Counted from the stretch's first letter, positions 15,354-22,400 are shown. The stretch: 22,632 nucleotides of DNA from JACZST01 sp036985755 (GCA_036985755.1 BTQG01000034.1:1-22632); one strand, 5' to 3'. Numbers and translations are program-made. Notes: generated from the letters alone by a model not told the origin.

Positions 15354-15388
15354 CTCCACCCTTTTGGGGGAGTCCCGCCGGAGGCGGG
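15354..15388. repeat. Two adjacent GC-rich hairpins in the divergent region
   Basis: CTCCACCC (15354-15361) pairs with GGGGGAG (15366-15372) around a TTTT loop, with one bulged base. Directly after, CCCGCC (15374-15379) pairs with GGCGGG (15383-15388) around GGA. They sit near the middle of the space between the inverted heptamer arrays. The rest of 15302-15424 holds nothing else I recognise. Confidence 0.55.
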
Positions 15389-15424
15389 GAGGGGGGCTAC
15401 CCGAGGGGCGGACTGCTGTGACAG

Positions 15425-15485
15425 GCGAGTCGCGAGTCGCGGCCGGAGCTTCTTGTCTTGCGTCTTGCGTCTTGCGACTTACGCT
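15425..15485. repeat. Heptamer arrays, right arm, merging into the PRTase promoter
   Basis: Two direct copies of GCGAGTC (15425-15438) are followed by the inverted array, CTTGCGT twice then CTTGCGA (15457-15477), then ACTTACGCT. The -10 TACGCT (15480-15485) lies six bases before ATG 15492. The TTGCGT words at 15458-15463 and 15465-15470 stand 16 and 9 bases from the -10; the first is a usable -35. Confidence 0.7.
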
Positions 15486-15491
15486 CACCTC

Positions 15492-16112
15492 ATGTACCGC
15501 GATCGCATCGATGCGGGGGAGAAGCTCGCCGCTGCTCTCAGCGGGATGATCGACCCCGACGTCCGGCCGCTGGTGCTCGGCATCCCGCGCGGTGGTGTGC
15601 CCGTTGCCGCCGTCGTCGCCGAACGCCTGGATGGCGACCTCGACGTGCTGGTCGCCCACAAGCTGGGGGCACCTGGCAACCCCGAGTTCGCTATCGGCGC
15701 CGTAGCCGAGGACGGTTCGACGATCATCGACGATCGCATGTTTCGCCGCATCCCGGAGGACTATGTGCGCGAGGAGACCGCCCGCCAGCTCGCCGAGGTT
15801 CGTCGCAGGGCACACACGCTGCGAGACGGGCGGCCGGCGATACCGGTCAAAGGTCGGGTCTGCGTGGTGGTCGATGATGGCGTCGCCACCGGCTCGACCC
15901 TGGAAGCATCGCTGCGCCTGGTTGAGCGGCTGGGAGCGGCGAAGGTGATCGCGGCGGTGCCGGTTGGCCCACCGGACACCATCAGGCGTCTCTCGGCTGG
16001 AGTCGACGTGGTCTGCCCGCTGCAACCAAAACACTTCTTCGCCGTCGGTGGCTGGTACGAGGAGTTCGATCAGGTCCCGGACGAGGACGTGGCGGCTCTG
16101 CTCAATCGCTAG
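15492..16112 (+). CDS. Phosphoribosyltransferase-family protein
   Basis: A 206-residue type I phosphoribosyltransferase fold protein. The PRPP-binding loop is clear: VCVVVDDGVATGST (124-137), with two Asp residues and the Gly/Thr-rich loop. The N-terminal part has LGIPRGGVPVAAVVAERL, typical of the stand-alone PRTase-like proteins in actinobacteria whose substrate is not assigned. They lack the base-specific hood of known purine and pyrimidine PRTases, so I give no gene symbol. ATG 15492 follows TACGCT by six bases and has no ribosome site, so it is probably leaderless. It is divergent from the lipid kinase across the inverted heptamer arrays, and convergent with the response-regulator gene 29 bases downstream. 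Confidence 0.85.
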   Translation: MYRDRIDAGEKLAAALSGMIDPDVRPLVLGIPRGGVPVAAVVAERLDGDLDVLVAHKLGAPGNPEFAIGAVAEDGSTIIDDRMFRRIPEDYVREETARQLAEVRRRAHTLRDGRPAIPVKGRVCVVVDDGVATGSTLEASLRLVERLGAAKVIAAVPVGPPDTIRRLSAGVDVVCPLQPKHFFAVGGWYEEFDQVPDEDVAALLNR

Positions 16113-16140
16113 TCGGCTGACCCGGATTGCGTGATGCCGC

Positions 16141-16533
16141 CTACTGCGTGGCTGCCGCCAGTGACAGCAGCTCCCGGACCGATTCGCGAAGCTCTTCCGG
16201 GCGAAACGGCTTGGTCATGAAAGAATCGGCGCCCTTGGCGGCGGCACGGTCCGCCATTTCCGGCTGGGCATGTGCGGTGAGCACGAGGACCCGCACCCGC
16301 TTGGTCGCCTCGTCGGCGCGCAGCCTGGCGAGGACCTCCCAGCCGTCCATGCCGGGAAGCCCGATGTCGAGCACGATCGCTTGTGGAACCTCGGTGGTGG
16401 CTGCCTGGAGACCCAACAGCCCGTCCTCCACGGAGCGGACTTCTACCCCGAGCGGCCGGAGGCAAACCTCGATCAACCTACGCACACTTGCCGAGTCCTC
16501 GATGACCAGCACGGAAGGCATCATCCGGCCCAT
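16141..16533 (-). CDS. Stand-alone response regulator receiver (REC) domain protein
   Basis: A 130-residue CheY-like receiver with no output domain. Phosphorylation-site residues are all present: acidic pair Glu12-Asp13, phosphoacceptor Asp56 in VLDIGLPGMDG, Thr86 in LVLTAHA, and Lys108 in the MTKPF motif. It should relay a phosphoryl signal from a histidine kinase by protein contact. No kinase gene is nearby, so its partner is unknown. Start is ATG 16533 by length; ATG 16524 or 16521 (MPSVLVIED) are equally possible because no ribosome site distinguishes them. It is divergent from the dehydrogenase gene. Confidence 0.9.
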   Translation of the reverse strand: MGRMMPSVLVIEDSASVRRLIEVCLRPLGVEVRSVEDGLLGLQAATTEVPQAIVLDIGLPGMDGWEVLARLRADEATKRVRVLVLTAHAQPEMADRAAAKGADSFMTKPFRPEELRESVRELLSLAAATQ

Positions 16534-16575
16534 ATCGGCCTACTCCGGGGGGCGCTTGAGCGATGATGGCGGAGG

Positions 16576-16603
16576 TAGCATGTGCCGAACCCACCCCCGG
16601 AGG
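16576..16603 (+). promoter_or_regulatory. Possible -10 and ribosome site deciding the dehydrogenase start
   Basis: TAGCAT (16576-16581) could be a -10, with start near 16588. GGAGG (16599-16603) lies 4 bases before GTG 16608 and 7 before TTG 16611, and would be internal if ATG 16563 were used. Confidence 0.45.
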
Positions 16604-16607
16604 CCTC

Positions 16608-18155
16608 GTGTTGCAGCCGTATCATTCCATCCCCTACTCGGATTTCACCCAACCCGAGCCAAAGGCTAGTTATGAGAGGGCGCTGGCCCTGGTATCTGGG
16701 CGTTTTGGTGTGCACGCGCCCCTGGTGATCGGGGGGGAGCGAATCGAGACCGAGCGCACCATCGACAGTCTCGATCCATCGCAACCCGACCGGGTCATCG
16801 GAACCGCTTCGATGGCATCGCCCGAGCAGGCGGTCGCTGCTCTGGATGCAGCGTGGACGGCGTTCCCTGCGTGGTCGGCACGTAGTGCTGAGGAACGTGC
16901 CGAGCTCGTCCATCGAGTCGGGGATCTCATCGAGTCCCGGATCCACGAGTTCGCCGCCTGGCAGACGTTCGAGGCGGGGAAAAACTGGGCTGAAGCCGAG
17001 GCCGATGTGGCAGAGGCCATCGACTTCTGCCGTTACTACGCACATCAGGCCCTGGCGATGGCCGAGCCGCTTCCCGTCCATGATTTCCCCGGGGAGACCA
17101 ACGAATCCTGGCTCCAGCCGCTCGGGGCGGGTGTGGTGATCCCGCCGTGGAACTTCCCGCTGGCGATCCTCGTCGGCATGGCGATCGGCCCCGTGGCGGC
17201 GGGAAACACCGTTGTTTTGAAACCGGCATCCAACACCCCGATCGTCGGCTGGGGGTTCATGGAGGTACTCGCCGAGGCCGGTGTGCCTCCCGGTGTCGTC
17301 AACTTCCTGCCGGGCGCGGGATCTGAGGTCGGCGACACCCTCGTCGACCATGCCTCGACGCGTTTCATCAACTTCACCGGATCCAAGGAGGTTGGGCTGA
17401 GGATCGCCGAGCGGTCGGCGATCGTCGGCGAGGGTCAGCGCTGGATGAAACGGGCGTATATGGAGATGGGTGGCAAGGATGCGCTCATCGTCGACGAGAC
17501 CGCCGACCTCGACGCTGCCGCCGACGACGCGGTCCGCTCCGCATTCGGGTTCCAGGGCCAGAAGTGCAGCGCTTGCTCGCGACTGATCGTCGTCGATGAG
17601 GTTCACGACGAGCTCGTCGACAAGCTCGTCGAACGGGCGGCAGCGCTGTCCATCGGCCCGCCGGAGGAGAATCACCCGGTCGGTCCGGTGATTTCAGCGG
17701 CCCAGCACCGGGCCATCCGAGAGGAGATCGACCTTGGCACGTCCGAGGGCACTCTGGTGATGGGGGGCGGCACCATCGATCGAGACGGCGGCTATTACAT
17801 CGAGCCGACCGTGTTCGTCGACGTCGATCGCGATGCGAGACTCGCCCAACACGAGATCTTCGGTCCCGTGTTGTCGGTGGTTCGCGCCTCCGACTTCGAT
17901 GACGCGCTGGACGTGGCCAACGGAACCGAATACGGGCTCACCGGCGGATTGCACTCCTCCGACGAAACGCACATCAACAGGGCAAGAGACGAGTTCTACG
18001 TGGGCAACCTCTACATCAATCGCAAGATCACCGGAGCGTTGGTGGGGATCCAACCCTTCGGTGGTTTCAACATGTCTGGCTCCAACGCCAAGGCCGGCGG
18101 CCCCGACTACCTGCGACTGTTCATGGAAATGAAGACGGTCGCCACCAGGAAGTGA
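16608..18155 (+). CDS. rocA: 1-pyrroline-5-carboxylate dehydrogenase (L-glutamate gamma-semialdehyde dehydrogenase), RocA type
   Basis: An aldehyde dehydrogenase of the RocA/PruA group, oxidising glutamate semialdehyde (from proline or arginine/ornithine breakdown) to glutamate with NAD+. From GTG 16608 it is 515 residues, the same length as Bacillus subtilis RocA. Seen in order: N-terminal YSDF, PLVIGGER, NKxP-type PWNFPLAI segment, KPASNTP, FTGSKEVG, catalytic Glu286 in EMGGKD, catalytic Cys320 in QGQKCSACSR, EIFGPVLSV, and FGGFNMSGSNAKAGGPDYL. The QKCSACSR and AGGPDYL strings are hallmarks of this subgroup. ATG 16563 is an alternative start but adds residues absent from relatives. No proline dehydrogenase gene is in the window. 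Confidence 0.92.
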   Translation: MLQPYHSIPYSDFTQPEPKASYERALALVSGRFGVHAPLVIGGERIETERTIDSLDPSQPDRVIGTASMASPEQAVAALDAAWTAFPAWSARSAEERAELVHRVGDLIESRIHEFAAWQTFEAGKNWAEAEADVAEAIDFCRYYAHQALAMAEPLPVHDFPGETNESWLQPLGAGVVIPPWNFPLAILVGMAIGPVAAGNTVVLKPASNTPIVGWGFMEVLAEAGVPPGVVNFLPGAGSEVGDTLVDHASTRFINFTGSKEVGLRIAERSAIVGEGQRWMKRAYMEMGGKDALIVDETADLDAAADDAVRSAFGFQGQKCSACSRLIVVDEVHDELVDKLVERAAALSIGPPEENHPVGPVISAAQHRAIREEIDLGTSEGTLVMGGGTIDRDGGYYIEPTVFVDVDRDARLAQHEIFGPVLSVVRASDFDDALDVANGTEYGLTGGLHSSDETHINRARDEFYVGNLYINRKITGALVGIQPFGGFNMSGSNAKAGGPDYLRLFMEMKTVATRK

Positions 18156-18232
18156 CCAGCTGTCGGTTGCGGGGTGAAGGCGATACGGCGCGAGCAGCTG
18201 TCGACTCGGCTACCCCGGCACCGAGCCACCGG

Positions 18233-19105
18233 TCACGGGGTGTTGTCGAATACGCGACGCTCTACCACGTTGCCCAGCCGGTCCTGGACGATGATCGTCG
18301 TTCCGTCCGTGGCCCATCGTGCGAGATCGACACACCATGCCAAGTCGGAATCGCCGTCGTTGGCGCAGCTGAGGGCCACGCTCACCACGTCGCCGGGGGC
18401 AAGCACGACGCGAGGAGGGAAGGTGAAGTCCGGAGGGCTGCCTGCGTCGCGCATCGTCCACCCGCCGATGGCGATTTTGGTATACGAGTCGTTGACAACC
18501 TCGACCGAGGCCGGCTCGGTGGCCTCCGGGTCCTGTATGTTCATGGCATCGATGCGCAGTCCGGGCCGATCGGGAGAGATCCCGCCTTCGGGCTGGCCGC
18601 AGGCAAACGTCCCCCACATCCCCCGGCCGGAGGCGTAGGCAGAATCGTTGACGCGCAGGAAATCCCCTGCGAACTCGTGGCCCTGGAGGGCGTCGGCGGC
18701 GCCGAGGTCGAGCAGTTCCAGGTTGACGAAGAGTCGGTCGTCATCTTCGACCATCAGGTAGCGGAGCAGACTGCCGTCATCGGCGGTCCCCGTTCCCCAC
18801 ACTGCGACGCTGCGACCCGCGGTGAGCTGCGCCAGGGCGAGGCCGGCGGCTTCGGCATAACACTCGTCACCCTGCGGAGCGCGGACCCCGGCAAGGGTCA
18901 CCTCTAGGGATTCCTCGTCAATCGTTATCTGCACCGTGTCACCATCGACGACACCAGAGACGATGCCTTGTTCCGTTGGCTCCGGCAGCGTGGTGGTTTC
19001 GCCAACCGTTGTTTCGGGTGCGGTGCTCGAATCGTTGTCTGCAACACCGGAGCAAGCCGCGGCGAGCAGTGCGAATACCACAACGAGTCTCACCAATCGC
19101 GCCAT
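18233..19105 (-). CDS. Lipoprotein with degenerate thermonuclease (SNase-like) domain and lamin-tail domain
   Basis: A 290-residue exported lipoprotein: basic N-terminus, hydrophobic core, lipobox LAAAC with Cys18, then a Ser/Thr/Glu-rich tether (20-45). Residues 47-165 follow the staphylococcal-nuclease fold (GVVDGDTVQI, AGVRAPQGDECYAEAAGLAL, VNLELLDLGAA). Asp54 and Asp56 are kept, but positions matching SNase Arg35, Asp40, Glu43 and Arg87 read Thr70, Arg75, Gln78 and Ser112, so nuclease activity is unlikely. Residues about 175-265 resemble a lamin-tail domain (VEVVNDSYTKIAIGGWTMRD, FTFPPRVVLAPGDVV). ATG 19105 lies seven bases after TACCGT, hence probably leaderless; GTG 19114 overlaps that hexamer. 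Possibly a surface binding protein. Confidence 0.82.
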   Translation of the reverse strand: MARLVRLVVVFALLAAACSGVADNDSSTAPETTVGETTTLPEPTEQGIVSGVVDGDTVQITIDEESLEVTLAGVRAPQGDECYAEAAGLALAQLTAGRSVAVWGTGTADDGSLLRYLMVEDDDRLFVNLELLDLGAADALQGHEFAGDFLRVNDSAYASGRGMWGTFACGQPEGGISPDRPGLRIDAMNIQDPEATEPASVEVVNDSYTKIAIGGWTMRDAGSPPDFTFPPRVVLAPGDVVSVALSCANDGDSDLAWCVDLARWATDGTTIIVQDRLGNVVERRVFDNTP

Positions 19106-19112
19106 GACAACC

Positions 19113-19118
19113 ACGGTA
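19113..19118 (-). promoter_or_regulatory. Putative -10 of the SNase-like lipoprotein gene
   Basis: TACCGT on the minus strand, seven bases before ATG 19105. No clear -35. Confidence 0.42.
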
Positions 19119-19179
19119 CCGGGGGTGGGTACTAGTTAGGGCCTTTCAGGAGAACGGGGACCGGTTTCGGGACCTGGTT

Positions 19180-19207
19180 GGAACTGGGAACTGGGAACTG
19201 GGAACTT
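19180..19207 (+). repeat. Four tandem GGAACTG heptamers
   Basis: Three identical GGAACTG units (19180-19200) and a fourth ending in T (19201-19207), the most regular array in the window. It ends eight bases upstream of a TATCGT -10-like hexamer (19216-19221) and 32 bases before the SDR start, so it occupies the -35 and upstream region of that gene. Related CTGGGAACT occurs at 7087-7095. Confidence 0.85.
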
Positions 19208-19239
19208 CATTCTCCTATCGTCTTCGCCCGGAGGTGTTC

Positions 19240-20004
19240 GTGGACCTGTTCGATCTCACCGGCACGGTGGTGCTGGTCACCGGAGGCAACGGCGGCATCG
19301 GTCTCGCCATGGCGGAGGGGCTGGCGGATGCCGGCGCCGATGTGTGCATCTGGGGCCGAAACGGCGCCAAGAACGAAGCGGCGGTGGCGGGCCTAGAAGC
19401 TCATGGCACGCGGGTCGAGGCCATGGTCGTCGATGTTGCCGACGGAGCGGCCGTCGACGATGCCTTCGCCGCCACCGTGGAGCGATTGGGCAGGGTCGAC
19501 GCGTGTTTCGCCAACGCCGGGATCGGCGGCGGCGGCTCCCGCTTCGCCGACGTCACCGAGGACGAGTGGCGGGCGATCACCGCCATCAATCTCGACGGGG
19601 TCTTTCTCACCCTCCGTGCCGCCGTTCGCCATCTGATGGACCGCGGCGAGGGTGGTTCGCTGGTGGCGACCAGCAGCCTCTCCTCCGTGCTCGGCATGCC
19701 CCGCGGTTCGGCGTATTCCTCGTCGAAGGCGGCGGTCTCGGCGCTGGTGCGATCGATCGCCGTCGAGTACGGGCGGTATGGCATCAGAGCGAACGCCATT
19801 CTCCCCGGCTGGGTCGAGACCGACATGACCGCAGGACTCACCAGCGACGAGGCTTTCCAGCGCAGCCAACTCGGCCGGACCGCATTGAAACGATGGGGCC
19901 GACCGGACGACTTCGCCGGGATCGCCGTGTACCTGGCCTCGGACGCGTCCCGGTTCCATACCGGCGACACCATCGTCATCGACGGCGGCTACCTCGTCGA
20001 CTGA
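19240..20004 (+). CDS. SDR-family NAD(P)-dependent oxidoreductase
   Basis: A 254-residue classical SDR. TGGNGGIG (14-21) is the dinucleotide loop. NAG is in CFANAGIGGGG, and the catalytic residues are Ser146, Tyr159 and Lys163 (YSSSK). The tail YLASDASRFHTGDTIVIDGG is typical of 3-oxoacyl reductase-like and sugar/alcohol dehydrogenase-like SDRs; substrate unknown. GTG 19240 was chosen because GGAGG (19230-19234) lies five bases before it; GTG 19234 overlaps that site. A TATCGT hexamer at 19216-19221 could be the -10. The F420/LLM oxidoreductase gene starts 40 bases downstream with its own -10, so the two may be separate transcripts in one functional cluster. Confidence 0.9.
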   Translation: MDLFDLTGTVVLVTGGNGGIGLAMAEGLADAGADVCIWGRNGAKNEAAVAGLEAHGTRVEAMVVDVADGAAVDDAFAATVERLGRVDACFANAGIGGGGSRFADVTEDEWRAITAINLDGVFLTLRAAVRHLMDRGEGGSLVATSSLSSVLGMPRGSAYSSSKAAVSALVRSIAVEYGRYGIRANAILPGWVETDMTAGLTSDEAFQRSQLGRTALKRWGRPDDFAGIAVYLASDASRFHTGDTIVIDGGYLVD

Positions 20005-20031
20005 GTCGCCCTGCGTCGACGCGGGTACGTG

Positions 20032-20037
20032 TAGCGT
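20032..20037 (+). promoter_or_regulatory. Putative -10 of leaderless LLM oxidoreductase transcript
   Basis: TAGCGT followed by six bases and ATG 20044. This spacing favours ATG 20044 over the adjacent in-frame GTG 20041. Confidence 0.5.
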
Positions 20038-20043
20038 GATGTG

Positions 20044-21045
20044 ATGGATGTTGGCGTTGTGCTGCAAAACAACCCGCCCGCTTCCCGGGTGGTTGAGCTG
20101 GCCAAACAAGCGGAGGACCTCGGCTTCAGCCACGTCTGGACGTGGGACTCACACTTCCTGTGGCAGGAGCCTTTTGTGATCTACTCGCGCATCCTGGCCG
20201 AGACCGACCACATCGTGGTCGGGCCCATGGTCACCAACCCCGGCACCCGCGACTGGACGGTGATCGCCTCGCTGTTCGCCACCCTCAACGAGATGTATGG
20301 CCCGCGCACCATCTGCGGCATGGGTCGTGGCGACTCTGCGCTGCGCTACCTCGGCCGCCAGCCGCGGACGATGGCAACGATGATCGAGTCGATGGAGGTG
20401 ATCAGGGGCCTCGTTGCCGGCGAGACCGTCGAGTACAACGGAAAGGCGCTGAAGATGCCCTGGGTCGGTGACGGATGGGACCTGCCGATCTGGGTGGCCG
20501 GTTACGGGCCCAAGGCGCTCGCCACCGCCGGTCGGCATGGCGACGGTTTCATCCTCCAGTTGGCCGACCCGCAGATCCTGGAGTGGACAATGGCGGCGGT
20601 GCGCGCCGCCGCCGTCGAGGCCGGCAGGGATCCGGGCGAGGTCAAGATCTGCGTGGCGGCACCTGCCTATGTCGGTGACGACCTCGAGCATCAACGCGAC
20701 CAGCTGCGCTGGTTCGGCGGCATGGTCGGCAACCACGTCGTCGACATGGTCGCCCGCTACGGAGAGGATGCCTCGAAGGTGCCGGAGGTCCTGTCCGACT
20801 ACATCAAGGAGCGCGAGTCCTACGACTACGCCGGGCACGGCAAGGCGAGCAACGTCTCCGTTGATTTCGTACCGGACACCATCGTCGATCGTTTCTGCGT
20901 GCTGGGTCCCGTCGAAGCCCACATCGAGAAACTGACCCTGCTCGAGGACATGGGCGTCGACCAGGTCGCCATCTACCTCATGCACGACGACATGGAGGGG
21001 ACTCTCGAGGCATACGGAGAGCACATCATCCCGGCCGTGAATTAG
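20044..21045 (+). CDS. LLM-class (luciferase-like) F420-dependent oxidoreductase
   Basis: A 333-residue TIM-barrel flavin/F420 enzyme. Visible features: DVGVVLQNNPPASRVVELAK at the N-terminus, AEDLGFSHVWTWDSHF, the TNPGTRDWTVIASLFATLNE segment, GMGRGDSALRYLGR, the VAGYGPKALATAGRHGDGFI nucleotide-loop region, and VLGPVEAHIEKL near the C-terminus. It resembles the F420-dependent CPS_4043-like group. F420 rather than FMN use is an inference, supported by cofC in the same window. The mRNA is probably leaderless (TAGCGT six bases before the ATG). Its TAG stop is part of the first octamer of the array that follows. Substrate unknown. Confidence 0.88.
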   Translation: MDVGVVLQNNPPASRVVELAKQAEDLGFSHVWTWDSHFLWQEPFVIYSRILAETDHIVVGPMVTNPGTRDWTVIASLFATLNEMYGPRTICGMGRGDSALRYLGRQPRTMATMIESMEVIRGLVAGETVEYNGKALKMPWVGDGWDLPIWVAGYGPKALATAGRHGDGFILQLADPQILEWTMAAVRAAAVEAGRDPGEVKICVAAPAYVGDDLEHQRDQLRWFGGMVGNHVVDMVARYGEDASKVPEVLSDYIKERESYDYAGHGKASNVSVDFVPDTIVDRFCVLGPVEAHIEKLTLLEDMGVDQVAIYLMHDDMEGTLEAYGEHIIPAVN

Positions 21046-21120
21046 TAGCGCAGTAAAGAAGTAGCCCAGTAAAGAAGTAGCACAGACTGAGCTACTGAGT
21101 TACTTCGCTCCTTCGCTACT
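21044..21120. repeat. Inward-facing octamer arrays between convergent genes
   Basis: From 21044 on the plus strand, five 8-base units alternate AGTAGCNC (21044, 21060, 21076) and AGTAAAGA (21052, 21068). From 21120 on the minus strand, four units of the same family run inward: AGTAGCGA, AGGAGCGA, AGTAACTC, AGTAGCTC. They meet around 21086 in CAGACTG. Each array's first unit supplies the TAG stop of its gene (21043-21045 and 21116-21118). The folded RNA would be a long interrupted hairpin with an AGTAGC/GCTACT stem at its tip. Confidence 0.8.
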
Positions 21121-21901
21121 GCTCACCCACCAGGTGGCGCTGCATCTTGCGCATGCCGCCCAGCCAGCGTTCGTAGTCGGTGGCCTTGTTGAGGAAGTAC
21201 TGCTCGACCTCGGGGTGAGGCAGGATGAGGAATCGCTCGTCGCGTAGCCCATCGATCACGGCATCGGCAACCTGGTCGGTGGAGATGCTGGTATCGACCG
21301 CGACCTCGTGGAAGCCGTCGGAGATCATGGTGAGCTGATCGAGCATGGCGGTGTCGACGAACTGCGGGGCGAGACAGGACACCCCGATCCCGGCATCGCC
21401 GTAGGTGATGGACAGCCACTCAGCCAGGGCAACGACGGCGTGTTTGGTGACCGAGTATGGGGCGGCGCCGAGGTTGGTGAGCAGCCCGGCGGCGCTGGCC
21501 GTATGCAGGAGATACCCTGAGCCGGACTCGAGCATCGACGGCAGCACCGCTCGTGTCCCATACACATGGGACATCACATTGACCGCCCACGCCCGCTGCC
21601 AGTCGTCGTCGGGGGCGTCGACGCTACCGCCGGTGGCGATGCCGGCGTTCAGGCACAGCAGATCGACCGGTCCGTAGGCTTGTTCGGCAGCGTCGATCAT
21701 GGCGATGTTGTCGGCCTCTGCGGAGACGTCGACCGCAACGGCAATCCCGCCGACTTCGTCGGCGACGGCCTCGGCCGACGGGACGTCGATGTCGGCGACG
21801 ACGACACCTCGCGCCCCTTCGTCGTGGAACCTCCTGGCGAGGGCGGCTCCGATGCCGCCTCCCCCGCCGGTAACGACGACAACGCGGTCGGCCAACTCCA
21901 T
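21116..21901 (-). CDS. SDR-family NAD(P)-dependent oxidoreductase
   Basis: A 261-residue classical SDR: TGGGGGIG (11-18), LCLNAGIATGG, and catalytic Ser136, Tyr149 and Lys153 (YSVTK). The C-terminus (PHPEVEQYFLNKATDYERWL) is of the type found in SDRs of fatty-acid, steroid or terpenoid catabolism clusters; the exact substrate is open. ATG 21901 lies six bases after TAGATT on the minus strand, so it is probably leaderless. Its stop codon is the first TAG of the octamer array shared with the convergent LLM gene. It is divergent from the MaoC-like hydratase gene with only 40 bases between starts, suggesting shared regulation. Confidence 0.9.
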   Translation of the reverse strand: MELADRVVVVTGGGGGIGAALARRFHDEGARGVVVADIDVPSAEAVADEVGGIAVAVDVSAEADNIAMIDAAEQAYGPVDLLCLNAGIATGGSVDAPDDDWQRAWAVNVMSHVYGTRAVLPSMLESGSGYLLHTASAAGLLTNLGAAPYSVTKHAVVALAEWLSITYGDAGIGVSCLAPQFVDTAMLDQLTMISDGFHEVAVDTSISTDQVADAVIDGLRDERFLILPHPEVEQYFLNKATDYERWLGGMRKMQRHLVGEQ

Positions 21902-21907
21902 CCCGGC

Positions 21908-21913
21908 AATCTA
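21908..21913 (-). promoter_or_regulatory. Putative -10 of leaderless SDR transcript
   Basis: TAGATT on the minus strand, exactly six bases before ATG 21901, in the 40-base divergent gap with the hydratase gene. Confidence 0.5.
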
Positions 21914-21941
21914 CCCTTGGCCCGATACCAGAGGAGGAAAC

Positions 21942-22400
21942 ATGATCACCATCCCCGCCGGCGAGCTCGCCGACCATATCGGTGAGGAGACCGGTGTCTC
22001 GGACTGGCTCGACATCGACCAGGACCGTATCAACGCCTTCGCCGAGGTGACCCTCGACGATCAGTTCATCCACACCGATCCGGTGGCGGCGGCGCAGACC
22101 CCGCTCGGCTCGACCGTTGCCCATGGCTTTCTGACGCTTTCGCTGGTATCGAAGCTGGCGGGCGACGGGATGCTCATGCCTGAGGGAACGGTGATGATGT
22201 TGAACTACGGGGTCGACCGGGTGCGCTTCCTGGAGCCGGTCAAGGTCGACAGCAGGATCCGGGGCAAGACACGCCTCACCGACGTCAGAGAGAAGGGCAA
22301 GGGCCGCTGGCTCGCCACCAACGAGGTCACGATCGAGATCGAAGGTATCGACAAACCGGCAATGGTTGCCGCAGCGCTGACCCTGTTCATCACCGAATGA
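21942..22400 (+). CDS. MaoC-like (hot-dog fold) enoyl-CoA hydratase family protein
   Basis: A 152-residue single hot-dog protein of the MaoC/R-hydratase/NodN group. The hydratase-2 motif is present: an Asp at 40 and His at 44 in DDQFIHTDP, then TPLGSTVAHGFLTLSL, which frames the acyl-CoA site. The family hydrates trans-2-enoyl-CoA to (R)-3-hydroxyacyl-CoA. The usual Asn-Pro between the catalytic pair is replaced by Gln-Phe, as in NodN-like members, so activity is likely but not certain. Start ATG 21942 has GAGGAGG 5 bases upstream, one of the strongest ribosome sites here. It is divergent from the SDR gene; a joint role in acyl-CoA catabolism is an inference. Confidence 0.92.
   Translation: MITIPAGELADHIGEETGVSDWLDIDQDRINAFAEVTLDDQFIHTDPVAAAQTPLGSTVAHGFLTLSLVSKLAGDGMLMPEGTVMMLNYGVDRVRFLEPVKVDSRIRGKTRLTDVREKGKGRWLATNEVTIEIEGIDKPAMVAAALTLFITE

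Noticed and set aside
14322..16034. 570-codon minus-strand frame
   Set aside because: The extension beyond ATG 15251 runs through the repeats and antisense to the phosphoribosyltransferase; the DAGK domain begins at residue 1 of the shorter form.
14469..16112. 547-codon open frame on the plus strand ending in the phosphoribosyltransferase
   Set aside because: Its first two thirds are antisense to the lipid kinase and cross the repeat region; composition is not protein-like. Only the part from ATG 15492 is a real gene.
19180..19222. GGAAC units as ECF sigma-factor -35 boxes with CGTC as -10
   Set aside because: The spacing between the last or third GGAAC and CGTC is 13 or 20 bases, not the usual 16-17.
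21044..21120. CRISPR array
   Set aside because: Units are 8 bases with no spacers; no array of 25-40-base repeats exists anywhere in the window.
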